Source: an uncultured Clostridia bacterium
GTDB lineage: Bacteria; Bacillota; Clostridia; TANB77; CAG-508
Direction of reading: 5' to 3'
DNA length: 32,482 nucleotides
Assembly (NCBI GenBank): GCA_944393505.1
Contig: CALYAK010000016.1
Span: forward strand, 1 to 32,482
A model generated the notes under the pieces. The model saw only the letters and a list, made by a program, of their open reading frames with translations, had not been told where the DNA came from and did not search any database. Position 1 is the first letter of the stretch; each line of letters begins with the position of its first letter. This document shows positions 8,419-17,064 of this stretch, piece after piece. The translations under genes were made by a program, and so were the position numbers.

Positions 8419-9111
8419 TTACTTTTCTCGGTAAATAATAACTCTTTTTGTTTTTGTGGCCATCATTTGAGAATACTCATTAAATGTTTCATAAGTACTT
8501 TCACCAATATATTCATCAAATTGTTTATTCTCGAATTTTTTAATTAACCCGCCATTTCCTAAATGTTGGGATTGTCCATAATCATAGGTCCTTCCAGAAC
8601 CATCTGGATAAGTAAATACGCCTCCATATAAAATGGCATCTAAATTACGTTTAAAATAGATATCTGCATTGGCAGTCCATGGTTCTCTTCTTGCAGTTTC
8701 TTCTTCAACATCAAAACAAGCAATATCATAACCATTATCATCATTAAAACGCAAATCAGAAGTAGGATCATAATTATTATTCCATAGATTTTTATAAGAA
8801 TCAGCCCAAAGAACATTATTGGTTTGGGAACGATATATTTTATATGGTTCTCCATTTCTTTGTTGGAATACAACCATATAATCTTCTTTATAATATTTAT
8901 AAAGGCTTGGAATAATAGTTTCCAATCCAACCGTTCGAACAAGATCTCCTGTTCCTAGCTCATATTCTGCATGTGTCGTCGGATCTGCTTTTGTTAGCAT
9001 AATATCAGCCGTTTCTCTTGCCATTCCTAAAGTTCGAATGGCAAGAGTTAGAGCCATAACGAAAACGAGCATTCCAAAAGCCATTTTCAATGCGTCAATT
9101 GCATTTTCCAT
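8419..9111 (-). CDS. Pilin-like protein with MENAIDAL N-terminus
   Basis: 230 residues, the largest of the MENA-type proteins. MENAIDALKMAFGMLVFVMA gives a very short charged start followed by a membrane helix (about 10-28), then a helical neck (IRTLGMARETADIML) and a Tyr/Asn/Asp-rich extracellular domain. The ectodomain holds repeated aromatic motifs (YKYYKEDYMVVFQQ, KIYRSQTNNVLW) and a Gly-rich stretch. It ends with TKTKRVIIYREK. It is homologous to the other MENASKAL proteins in the first 10 residues only; the rest is divergent. I infer a minor or specialised pilin. Confidence 0.7.
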   Translation of the reverse strand: MENAIDALKMAFGMLVFVMALTLAIRTLGMARETADIMLTKADPTTHAEYELGTGDLVRTVGLETIIPSLYKYYKEDYMVVFQQRNGEPYKIYRSQTNNVLWADSYKNLWNNNYDPTSDLRFNDDNGYDIACFDVEEETARREPWTANADIYFKRNLDAILYGGVFTYPDGSGRTYDYGQSQHLGNGGLIKKFENKQFDEYIGESTYETFNEYSQMMATKTKRVIIYREK

Positions 9112-9142
9112 TCTTTTTTATCCTTTACTTATTTGACAATGA

Positions 9143-9544
9143 TTATTGAGCAGTTATTTCGCTAATCAAACCTTCATCATTGTAAGTTGCTGTTACTGTA
9201 TATCTTTTTCCTGTTGAAATTCCATTTCTTGCAGCATCCAAATCTGTTGGTGTATAAACACCATTGAATTTAACAATTCTACTATTATTTGCTGGATCTT
9301 GCTCATCTTCTGCAGAATTATGGCTCTTGATGATATTAATTAAAGAACGTACATCCGTACCTCTCTTGTTGTCACCAATATATGCGTCAAATTCACTGTT
9401 ATATGTTGAGATTCTTTGAGCGTCTAATCCTGTATCCTCTACTGCTGACATTGCTTGATTGTAAATCATCATTCCTAATCCAATAATCAAAATTGAAAGT
9501 AATATTGCACCTGCAATAATTAATGCTTTTGATGCGTTCTCCAT
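9143..9544 (-). CDS. Small pilin-like protein, MENASKAL family (candidate major pilin)
   Basis: 133 residues, the smallest paralogue with the full MENASKAL start. A hydrophobic helix (about 7-28, ALIIAGAILLSILIIGLGMM) follows directly. The ectodomain carries the shared motif YNSEFDAYIGDNKRGTDV (48-65) followed by RSLINIIKSHN, and ends with TVTATYNDEGLISEITAQ. Very strong ribosome site (AAGGAGGAA) and small size fit a main structural subunit, but this is inference. The charged pre-helix segment is only about six residues, so there is no conventional Flp or type IV leader peptide. Confidence 0.75.
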   Translation of the reverse strand: MENASKALIIAGAILLSILIIGLGMMIYNQAMSAVEDTGLDAQRISTYNSEFDAYIGDNKRGTDVRSLINIIKSHNSAEDEQDPANNSRIVKFNGVYTPTDLDAARNGISTGKRYTVTATYNDEGLISEITAQ

Positions 9545-9598
9545 AAAAAAATTCCTCCTTATTTTTACTTTTGTTTATATAAATTTAAATAATAAAAT

Positions 9599-10030
9599 CT
9601 ATTGAACTTGCTCAAACGTTAAGCTTTTTACATATTTTGTTTTTTCGTGATATTCAATGCTTGTACACTTAAAGTTTGAAGCACTGTAATATTTAATGAA
9701 GGACTCAATTCCTCGATTACTAATTGCCTCCATCAAAAAAGTATCATCACTTTCCAAAAATTTAAGATAGATCTTAATTGAATTGGTTTCATTTTCAAGA
9801 TAGACGTTATTTTCATCTTTTTCAATTTTATTTTTTTCGTTTTGATCAATTGTTTTATTAATAATAGAAGCTACGTCTGTTCCTAAAATGGTTTTATCAT
9901 AATAAGTATTATATTCTTGGTTAATTCGATTGGCACTTTCTACTCTCCTCTGACTTTCCCAAAGAAAATAACTAATGGCAATCGTGATGATTAAAAAAAT
10001 TGTAAGTATGATAAAAATACTTTTTTTCAT
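9599..10030 (-). CDS. Pilin-like paralogue lacking the MENASKAL start
   Basis: 143 residues. It starts MKKSIFIILTIFLIITIAI, a classic signal-anchor, instead of MENASKAL, but its ectodomain repeats the motif of its neighbours: YNTYYDKTILGTDVASIINK (40-59), then IDQN, and a C-terminal tail KTKYVKSLTFEQV aligned with the tails of the other pilins. It is therefore a divergent member of the same family with a different membrane anchor. It is preceded by an 86-base gap with no clear promoter and followed by another MENASKAL gene. It could be an initiator or anchor subunit; the sequence does not decide. Confidence 0.7.
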   Translation of the reverse strand: MKKSIFIILTIFLIITIAISYFLWESQRRVESANRINQEYNTYYDKTILGTDVASIINKTIDQNEKNKIEKDENNVYLENETNSIKIYLKFLESDDTFLMEAISNRGIESFIKYYSASNFKCTSIEYHEKTKYVKSLTFEQVQ

Positions 10031-10116
10031 TTGTCCTTCCTAATCATTATATTTTGCTGTTATTAATTAATTGTAATATATCTGTTCTAATTATTCAAGA
10101 GTCTTGCGAAAGAAAT

Positions 10117-10674
10117 TTATGGATATTTTGTAAATCTCACGTAATTGACTCTTCCGGTTGTTTGAGAATATCCTAGTTCACATTTGTACTGTTTTAAAAT
10201 ATAGCGTCTTTCACCTGTCGAGTAATCTTCATCAAAAACGTAGTTATCACTTTCTTGTAAATTTAATAATGTCGTATATTGTTCATTAATTCTTTGTTCC
10301 AAATGCAAGATTCTTGCACCAGAAACCATGAAGTCAACCTGTACGTAATAACTATCATCGGAATAATTCTGTTCGTCATACAATCCATAAGATTCATTCG
10401 TTTGCCTTGCAAAGTTTGCAATCGTAATGACGTCATGCATGGTACAAGTTACATCTGTCGTAACATCGTTTCCATTTTCATCTGTATAAGTAATTTGACC
10501 GGTATATTTGGTGAATTCTGCATTAAACATATCCACTTGCGTTTGTGCTCTTCTTTCTTCTGCTTGAGCTGCATACTGTCCCATCGTATTAAATAAGTAG
10601 ACCATCAAACTCATAATCAATACACCAATTAAGATTGATCCTGCCATAATTAACGCTTTTGATGCATTTTCCAC
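10117..10674 (-). CDS. Pilin-like protein, MENASKAL family
   Basis: 185 residues: MENASKALIMAGSILIGVLI start with one membrane helix (about 7-28), a polar helical neck (QYAAQAEERRAQTQVDM), the family motif FNAEFTKYTGQ (50-60) interrupted by a Thr/Asp-rich loop (about 61-78), then HDVITIANFARQTN (80-93). The C-terminus YSQTTGRVNYVRFTKYP matches the TTGRIN tail of the neighbour at 10706. The insertion between the two half-motifs distinguishes it from the other paralogues. SD AAGGAG. Likely a pilus subunit expressed in one transcript with the assembly genes upstream. Confidence 0.75.
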   Translation of the reverse strand: MENASKALIMAGSILIGVLIMSLMVYLFNTMGQYAAQAEERRAQTQVDMFNAEFTKYTGQITYTDENGNDVTTDVTCTMHDVITIANFARQTNESYGLYDEQNYSDDSYYVQVDFMVSGARILHLEQRINEQYTTLLNLQESDNYVFDEDYSTGERRYILKQYKCELGYSQTTGRVNYVRFTKYP

Positions 10675-10705
10675 GAATTACTCCTTTCTTCTCTTCTTGT
10701 TTCTT

Positions 10706-11353
10706 TTAATTTGAATTCTCTGTAATAATCATCTTATTGATTCTTCCTGTTGTTGAGCTATATTCTGCTGTACAGGTAAAAATTTTTCTTTTGAAAAATG
10801 TCATTTCATCTTTTACTGCTTGGTAAGCAGAACGAAGAGCTCTTGTTGGTACATTATTGCTTCCTGTTCCCTCTCCATATTGATTAATTAATAAATTCAA
10901 CTCATTCGTTCTTAAAGTAATGAAATAATCAATACTTTTTCCTGTTGCATAAGTTTTACTGGTATAATTTTCAATTTCATTTTCTAATCCTGTATAAGCA
11001 TTTAAAATTTGTTCTTCGTCATAGTTTCCTGCTTTTATGTATTTGGCATCTAATATCTCTTTTTCCTTTATCAAGGTAACTTCTAATTCAACATGAAGAT
11101 CGCTGTCATTTTCTCTTTGATTGTAATCAACAATTTGGTTTGCTACAGAAATTACCTCCATTCCATATAAATTATCTCGAATAAAAGAATCATATCTTTG
11201 ATTAAATTCTTGTGCTTGTTGGGAACTTTCTAAGTTTTCTTTTTCCCCTTGTAGTTCACTAATATTGTTAAAAGCCATTACCACAACACCAATGATCAGC
11301 AAGGAAAAAAGCATTCCTGCTGCAATTGTCAAAGCTTTTGAAGCATTCTCCAT
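10706..11353 (-). CDS. Pilin-like protein, MENASKAL family
   Basis: 215 residues and the first pilin after the machinery genes. MENASKALTIAAGMLFSLLI gives the short start and membrane helix, then a helical neck (SELQGEKENLESSQQAQ), the family motif FNQRYDSFIRDNLYGMEV (50-67) plus ISVANQIVDYN, a central long helix region and the TTGRINKMIITE tail. It lies 17 bases after the TadB-TadC fusion, so it is almost certainly cotranscribed and coupled to it. Compared with the others it has an extra ~70-residue middle segment. Confidence 0.75.
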   Translation of the reverse strand: MENASKALTIAAGMLFSLLIIGVVVMAFNNISELQGEKENLESSQQAQEFNQRYDSFIRDNLYGMEVISVANQIVDYNQRENDSDLHVELEVTLIKEKEILDAKYIKAGNYDEEQILNAYTGLENEIENYTSKTYATGKSIDYFITLRTNELNLLINQYGEGTGSNNVPTRALRSAYQAVKDEMTFFKRKIFTCTAEYSSTTGRINKMIITENSN

Positions 11354-11370
11354 ATTTTTTCCTCCTTATT

Positions 11371-13452
11371 CTATGCTGTCATTGCGGCAAATGAATCGGT
11401 CATTGATGTTAAACCAATTGCAACTAATGGTACAATTAAGTAAGCAACAAATAGAACAACCATTGGCGCAAATCCGATTAATTTACCAATTCTTCCTTTT
11501 CTAGAAATTAATCTTTCGTTCGATTCTTTTCGTTTTGCTTGATAATAATCTCTTTCTGTATCTAGTTCATCAAATGCATCAGCAATTGGGATCTTTTCTA
11601 CGGATGCTTGTAAGCTTTCTACAATTCGAATAAATTCTTGATAAGAAACTTCTTCTTTTAATTTTTCCAAAGCTTCCCATGGACCACTTTCAAAGTTGTT
11701 TACACATCGACTAATTGGCTCTCGGAAAATATTGGAGTACCTTTCTAGCCATTCTAGAATAATTTCAACATTTACCCTCTCGATCTTCATTAGCATCAAG
11801 ATAATGGTCTGGAATTGCATTACCTCATCTTCCATTTCAATTTGTCTCATTTTTGCTTGGAATTTTAACATCCACATCGGAGCCATATTACAAGCAATTG
11901 CAATTACGGCTGCAATTAAGAACTCAAACCAACGAATATATTCCGAGTTAACCGTTGCTAATTTTTCTAAAATACGATCTGCTGCTTTTTCTTTTTCTGC
12001 ATCAGTACTATCGATATAGTCTCGATTGATTCTTCCTCTTTCCATATCTCGAATAATAGTTTCTTGATCAATTTCGCCTTTTCCTTTATAAGCATCCAAA
12101 TATTCATTATCCGATTCGGTTAAATCCATCGCTGCTTTCATATCTCTTTCTGCCATTTGTCCAACAATGTTATAATCCGTTGTTGGTTCGGTATAAACAT
12201 AGTTAATTGATATTTTGTGTAAGTAGGCACACAGAATAATGGCTAGGACAAAGCCAACGATCGTTAGCATAATACGGTTGACATAGAGCCATTCAATTTT
12301 ATCTTTCGAAGCTGCATCTTTTAATTCTTTCTGCAACTTTTGGTAATCTTTTGTTCCTTGTCTTGGAATAAATAAATCAACAAATTTTTTAACTGGTTTA
12401 ATACGATATAACTTTTCTTGCCATGGATTTTCTGTATTTTTGGTATTAATTGTCGTTGATCCATTGTCTTTTAATTTTCTCGTTAAAAGATAGCAAACAA
12501 AGGTAATAACTAAAATTAATACTTGGAAAATCATTCCCTGACTTCCATAGTAGAATGATTCCGTAAAAGAGAATTGACTTGTTGCCCAATTCTTAATTGG
12601 TTCCAAAAATAGCATTGGAACAATTGCGATAACAGACAAACTTTGGAAAACATAGTCTAATTTATCTCTTTTTAAAATCTCTAGTTGCATTTCTTGTGTA
12701 ATATTATTTAAGTTTTTTAAGTATAGTGATGCGCCTTTATCTTTACGGTCACCAAACTCTTTCGTTAAGTAAGAAACTCCAGCAAATTCTTTTAAGTAAC
12801 TGTTTGGTGCAACATCATAATATTTTTCTAGTTCTCCTTCTGGATCATCGGAGATTAAAACTTCATAAATTTTTTCTGCTTGTCTTGACATTTCTGGTGC
12901 GTCATCGTCTTGTGCAACTTGATAGATTGCCTCTTCTACCATGTTAAATTCATGATAAGCATGTCGAATTTCAGAGAAGAATGTAATTTGTTGTTTTAAT
13001 AAATTATTATCTATTTTATCCACTCTACCATCGATAATGGTATCGATCATAAATACTTCGAAAATTAAAAGGATTGACATTAACAAAGTATTATTCTTCG
13101 TAATCATAATAATGGCAATGGTAAGTGGGATGATGATCAAGAATGTTCTCGTTAAAATAGCTGCTGACTGTCTTCTCGTTAAATACTCATCATCAATATT
13201 AACAATTTCAAGTCTTCTTCTTAGTTTAAATAAATATCGTTTAATAAAAGGGGTACGTAGATAGATAACATATAGTTTTTGGTATAAAACTTCGGTAGAA
13301 AAACTACTTTCTTTCGTACCTTCTCTTAACTGCTTAATCTGTTTGTAATCCGACTTGTTTAATTTCTTTTGGATCGCAATAAAGGCAATTACGATGATTG
13401 CAAATATAGCACCAACACCAATTAACAAGTACTTCATCATTTCTGCATCCAT
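11371..13452 (-). CDS. Tad pilus inner-membrane platform, TadB-TadC fusion
   Basis: 693 residues, about twice the length of TadB or TadC (near 300 each). There are two halves: an N-terminal anchor (8-27), helices near 100-140, a first T2SSF-like cytoplasmic bundle (about 150-265), membrane helices near 270-340, a linker, helices around 395-415, a further membrane pair near 515-535, a second T2SSF-like bundle (EDEVMQFQTIILMLMKIERV through DAFDELDTERDYYQAKR) and a C-terminal membrane segment (about 660-685). T2SSF proteins form the platform that the assembly ATPase rotates to insert pilins. Fusion of the two platform proteins is unusual. 22 bases after the ATPase gene, 17 before the first pilin. 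Confidence 0.8.
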   Translation of the reverse strand: MDAEMMKYLLIGVGAIFAIIVIAFIAIQKKLNKSDYKQIKQLREGTKESSFSTEVLYQKLYVIYLRTPFIKRYLFKLRRRLEIVNIDDEYLTRRQSAAILTRTFLIIIPLTIAIIMITKNNTLLMSILLIFEVFMIDTIIDGRVDKIDNNLLKQQITFFSEIRHAYHEFNMVEEAIYQVAQDDDAPEMSRQAEKIYEVLISDDPEGELEKYYDVAPNSYLKEFAGVSYLTKEFGDRKDKGASLYLKNLNNITQEMQLEILKRDKLDYVFQSLSVIAIVPMLFLEPIKNWATSQFSFTESFYYGSQGMIFQVLILVITFVCYLLTRKLKDNGSTTINTKNTENPWQEKLYRIKPVKKFVDLFIPRQGTKDYQKLQKELKDAASKDKIEWLYVNRIMLTIVGFVLAIILCAYLHKISINYVYTEPTTDYNIVGQMAERDMKAAMDLTESDNEYLDAYKGKGEIDQETIIRDMERGRINRDYIDSTDAEKEKAADRILEKLATVNSEYIRWFEFLIAAVIAIACNMAPMWMLKFQAKMRQIEMEDEVMQFQTIILMLMKIERVNVEIILEWLERYSNIFREPISRCVNNFESGPWEALEKLKEEVSYQEFIRIVESLQASVEKIPIADAFDELDTERDYYQAKRKESNERLISRKGRIGKLIGFAPMVVLFVAYLIVPLVAIGLTSMTDSFAAMTA

Positions 13453-13474
13453 GCTAAGTATCTACCCTCCTTTT

Positions 13475-15473
13475 TTAAGCTTCTGCTGGTTTTGCTTTTG
13501 GCTTTCTTCCGCGTTTCTTTGGAACTTTTACTTCTTCCCCAAAAGAACTTTGTACTGTTTTTTCTTCTCCTGCATCATATTCTTTTGGTGGTTTAATTCC
13601 CCAGTTTCTCTCTAAGAAAGCATCAAATTTTTCAATGTCTGCATCATCCATGTTGTTTCTCATCTCGCGAATATTGTTTTCTGAAATTGGATTCGTTAAA
13701 ACATATACGCCATCATGATACTCTAATATATTGACATATTTATATAATTCTTTGTTTGTGGATTTTACAAAGTAATTGGTTGCATTATCCATAAACTTCT
13801 CGATTTTACCTTCTAGTGTTTTTTCGTTACGATAATCATAGGTATAATCGTTTTTATCTTCAACTGGAATACATTCTGTAATTCTTTCAATATATCTTCG
13901 ACCTCTAAAGTCTTTTACTAAGTGAATGTCGAAGTTTAAAACTTGAACAACTTGCTCTTCAGCTGTTTGTTCATTGGTAAATACACCTGCTCTTAACATT
14001 GAGTTTCTTAATGCAGTTACTAAGTTTGGAAATGTTTTTGCGTGGTGTGTAAATAACGTAAATTTTGAAGCTACTTGAGCAGATTGGATCATCCAAGATG
14101 CAACCGGGTCAGTAGCAACCTCTCCGATGATATTAACAGAACCATCGGTCTTTTTCTGAACGTCCAAGCAGGCTTGTCCAGAAATGGTTTCTGTTTCACG
14201 CATGGAAAGGATATTTCTTGTTGGATAAATTTTTCTTAAGTGTAACTCGAATGCAGTTTCTGTGATACGAAGGTTCATCGTTTCATAGATATTTTCAATC
14301 ATTGCCATAAGCATGGTTGTCTTTCCGGCATCCTTGTTCTCCTGTTAGTGCTAAAATTCTTGCTCCTTTTACTAAGAATTTTAATAATTCGATGGTTTCT
14401 TCTTTTCCTTCGAATAATACGATTTGCTCTAGTGTTGCTCTCTTTACGTCGAACTTTCTTACGAAGAAAGCCCATGTTTCAGACATACTTGGTCTTACAA
14501 CAACGACACGAGAACCGTCTTTCATTTCATTGATCTTATATCCATTGGTATCGGATAATTGTCCAGGGTTATTGTATTTATAAATATTTTGACATACTCT
14601 CTTTAATTCTGCTTCTGTTCCAAAAGATAAGAATGCTAAACGAATGGATTTACCTTGGAAGAAAATCCAAATACTATCACAAGCTCTTGGAACTTTGTTA
14701 TCTAGCACTTGTGTTAGATAATCGCCATCGGTTTGTGCAACCTGGCTTAAGAAAGATTCTGGTAAACCAGATACACCTCCAGATACACCATCGATGTTCA
14801 TATCACGGATTTCATCGATTGCACTATATCCTTTATAATGTTGATAAATTCTTTGAACAACAACATTTAATTTATCAGTAAAGGTTAAGGCAAAATTTTC
14901 TTTTTCATAGATGTTACTAATTTCTTCTTCTGTGATTACATAAGAAGGTTTTGCATCACCATATACATATTTTAATTGTGCTAAATCATATTTTTTAATA
15001 ATTTCTGTTAAAGCTTCATAACCAAATTCATTTTTATACATGTAAATAATGATATCAAATTTATCTTGAGCAGTTAATAAAGACGGAACATCGAAAGGAA
15101 TCGCTTTTGATACATTTAATTCATTAACTCCATATTCTTTATATAAAATATCATAAATTAACTCTTTTACGTATTTTTTGTCGTTAACGTCTCCATAGGT
15201 ACATCCTTTTAATGCTTTTTTCAACTCATACTTCTTGTTTTTTCTTCTTTTCAATTCTTCCTCTGAAAGACCAATATCATAAAGGTTTATCTTTGTAATT
15301 TCGTCTAGTCTTTTCTTAACAAAAGCTGTCATTTTTTCTAACGTATAAGTTTTATCATCAACCTCAACGACCTCTTCTACTTGTTCATTTTTACGTTTTT
15401 GCACAATTTTCATAACAAACAATGCAAGAACAACTAAAACAACAAGTATCAAAAGTATATTAACAACGTCCAT
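13475..15473 (-). CDS. CpaF/TadA-type pilus assembly ATPase, made by +1 frameshift at CGG
   Basis: Read in one frame this gene stops at 14295 after 392 residues. The downstream frame (stop at 13475) carries the rest of the same domain. Skipping one base at the in-frame CGG (14327-14325) gives a continuous 665-residue protein. Order: N-terminal membrane helix (about 4-21), a ~300-residue region, then the ATPase core with Walker A GEQGCGKTT (378-386, the middle Gly at 383 made by the shift), a Walker B-like VNIIGEVATDP and a His-box-like FTLFTHHAKT. Typical CpaF is about 450 residues and soluble; the membrane anchor is odd. C-terminus is basic (KKRGRKPKAK). ATP hydrolysis would power pilin assembly on the adjacent TadB-TadC platform. 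Confidence 0.85.
14325..14327 (-). promoter_or_regulatory. CGG +1 recoding site in the pilus ATPase
   Basis: Zero frame reads GGA TGC CGG AAA; the protein continues only if C is skipped and GGA AAG ACA (Gly-Lys-Thr of Walker A) is read. The codon is in frame with the start at 15473. The zero frame ends 11 codons later. Confidence 0.8.
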
Positions 15474-15495
15474 CTCTAGGCTCCTTCCTGAAAGA

Positions 15496-16344
15496 TTACA
15501 TTCTCATTTGTAACTCCTGTAACTTGTAAATTACAGCATTACACATTTTTTCTACTTCCTTAACAAAAACCGCATTACGATCTTCGTCGTCAGAAAGTTT
15601 ACGAATACTTAAGAAATAATCAACAACAGTTCCTTCTTCACAAGATTCAAAAAATAAAGTACAGTACGGAATTGCATTGATCTCTTTCTTTTCCCTTAAG
15701 TATTTACTTACGTTTTTCACATTGTATTTCGAAAAACGATCATATTTTCCCATAACAATCATAATATTCTTTTTACGGTAAAATTCATCTTGTTCTCTTA
15801 ATTCCATAAATTGATTAATGGCACTTAAATTTTGTGTTAAATTCATAATCACAACATCTGAGTTATCTAAAATTGCTCTTTTGGCATTTGGTTCCATATG
15901 CTTGTTTAAATCAACGATAACTAAATCATAGCAACGATTTGCAGTTTGCAAAATATCTGGATATTGCTGTGCAATTTGCGTATATTCTGCAAGATCCGTT
16001 GTCTTTGGAGAAAATAGAACATCTAATCTCTCTTTAAAAACAACTCTTGTATAGTTACGAACTATATCCGTAGAAGTTCGATTACTTGCAATAATTTTCA
16101 ATAATCCCTCTAATCCGGATTCAATTCCGGATTGTCCTGGTGCATCTGCTACAATTTTCTTTTTCGTGCTCTCCATTCGGTTTAAATCCCAAAAACAAGA
16201 TTCTAAAGTAGTTTCTTGAAATCCTGTTCCAATTAGTAAAATACGATAATTATGTTCAATTGCCATTTGTGTAGCAAATGCTGCTACTGATAAAGTTTGA
16301 CCAGTTTCCCTTGTTCCTTCACTTGTAAAAGTAATAATTGCCAT
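15496..16344 (-). CDS. TadZ/CpaE-like ParA-family protein, degenerate P-loop
   Basis: 282 residues with the ParA/MinD fold order: beta-strand start MAIITFTSEGTRETGQTLSV where the P-loop should be, then RILLIGTGFQETTLE, a central YDLVIVDLNKHMEPN (Walker B-like) and NSDVVIMNLTQNLSAINQF, NIMIVMGKYDRF. The P-loop SEGTRETGQT lacks the KGGxGKT residues, so ATP hydrolysis is doubtful; TadZ proteins often act as polar localisation factors for the pilus machine. One base separates it from the upstream TadZ-like gene. It differs from that protein in sequence and length. Confidence 0.75.
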   Translation of the reverse strand: MAIITFTSEGTRETGQTLSVAAFATQMAIEHNYRILLIGTGFQETTLESCFWDLNRMESTKKKIVADAPGQSGIESGLEGLLKIIASNRTSTDIVRNYTRVVFKERLDVLFSPKTTDLAEYTQIAQQYPDILQTANRCYDLVIVDLNKHMEPNAKRAILDNSDVVIMNLTQNLSAINQFMELREQDEFYRKKNIMIVMGKYDRFSKYNVKNVSKYLREKKEINAIPYCTLFFESCEEGTVVDYFLSIRKLSDDEDRNAVFVKEVEKMCNAVIYKLQELQMRM

Positions 16345-16345
16345 A

Positions 16346-17044
16346 TTAAACTCCTCTTTCTAATTGTTTGAAAACCTTTCTTAAATTTCCAACTTCTTTT
16401 TCCCCTACTAGCAACTCTGCAATATACATTAGCCCTTCTTTATATTGACTCGATAATTTTTTAAACTTGATTTTGGATACTCTTTGATTTTCGTAAATTA
16501 CGTTTTGATCTCCTAATTCAAGTGGGAAATAAATTCTTTCTTCATCCCATTGTACTTTGTATCCTAAAGCCAAATAGTTAAAGTAATCATCTTCTTCTGC
16601 ATAGTTATACTTCGAGAAATAAATTTTCGTTAAGGGTAATGTTTCTCGAATCCCGCTTAGAATTTCTAATCCTTTCTTGATCGAATACAAATCCATAGAT
16701 GTTACAAAAAAGTTTCGATCTGCTTCTCTCATTCCAAATGTTTCAAGAACGCGAGCACTATCGGTATCAATCAACATATAGTCATAATCAAAAACAGCAG
16801 ATTGTGGCATGCCTAAATAGTCTTTGATGGATTCGAAATTATCGAATCCAACAGCGACATCAATTCCTTCAAAATCTGTAACATACTCTTTGGTAGGATT
16901 TATAACTGGTACGATATATTTTGCTTTTTGATTTAAAGTTGAATCAATGACCATTACTTTATTTCCTAGTGCTACTAATATTCTGGCAATGTATATAATA
17001 AAATCTGTCTTATCATATGCCCCAATAAATCCTATTTTTTTCAT
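16346..17044 (-). CDS. TadZ/CpaE-like protein, degenerate P-loop
   Basis: 232 residues starting MKKIGFIGAYDKTDFIIYIA. The ParA-type fold is visible: GFIGAYDKTD in place of the Walker A loop, NKVMVIDSTLNQKAKY for the switch strand, YDYMLIDTDSARVLETFG, and NFFVTSMDLYSIKKGLEIL. The start is taken at 17044 because GGAGG lies 7 bases upstream. An upstream ATG at 17065, overlapping the cpaB stop as TAATG, is open in frame but would need a CGG codon within the ribosome site. The missing Lys-Thr P-loop residues suggest binding or localisation rather than ATP turnover. Two such proteins in tandem is unusual. Confidence 0.75.
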   Translation of the reverse strand: MKKIGFIGAYDKTDFIIYIARILVALGNKVMVIDSTLNQKAKYIVPVINPTKEYVTDFEGIDVAVGFDNFESIKDYLGMPQSAVFDYDYMLIDTDSARVLETFGMREADRNFFVTSMDLYSIKKGLEILSGIRETLPLTKIYFSKYNYAEEDDYFNYLALGYKVQWDEERIYFPLELGDQNVIYENQRVSKIKFKKLSSQYKEGLMYIAELLVGEKEVGNLRKVFKQLERGV

Positions 17045-17064
17045 ATTTTTCCTCCGTCTACTCA

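Noticed and set aside
14325..14327. prfB-like slippage (CUU-type P-site re-pairing) as the mechanism
   Set aside because: Only the CTT CGG site could re-pair after +1 slip; TGC, TCA and GGT could not. No Shine-Dalgarno-like stimulator is placed consistently upstream of the four sites.
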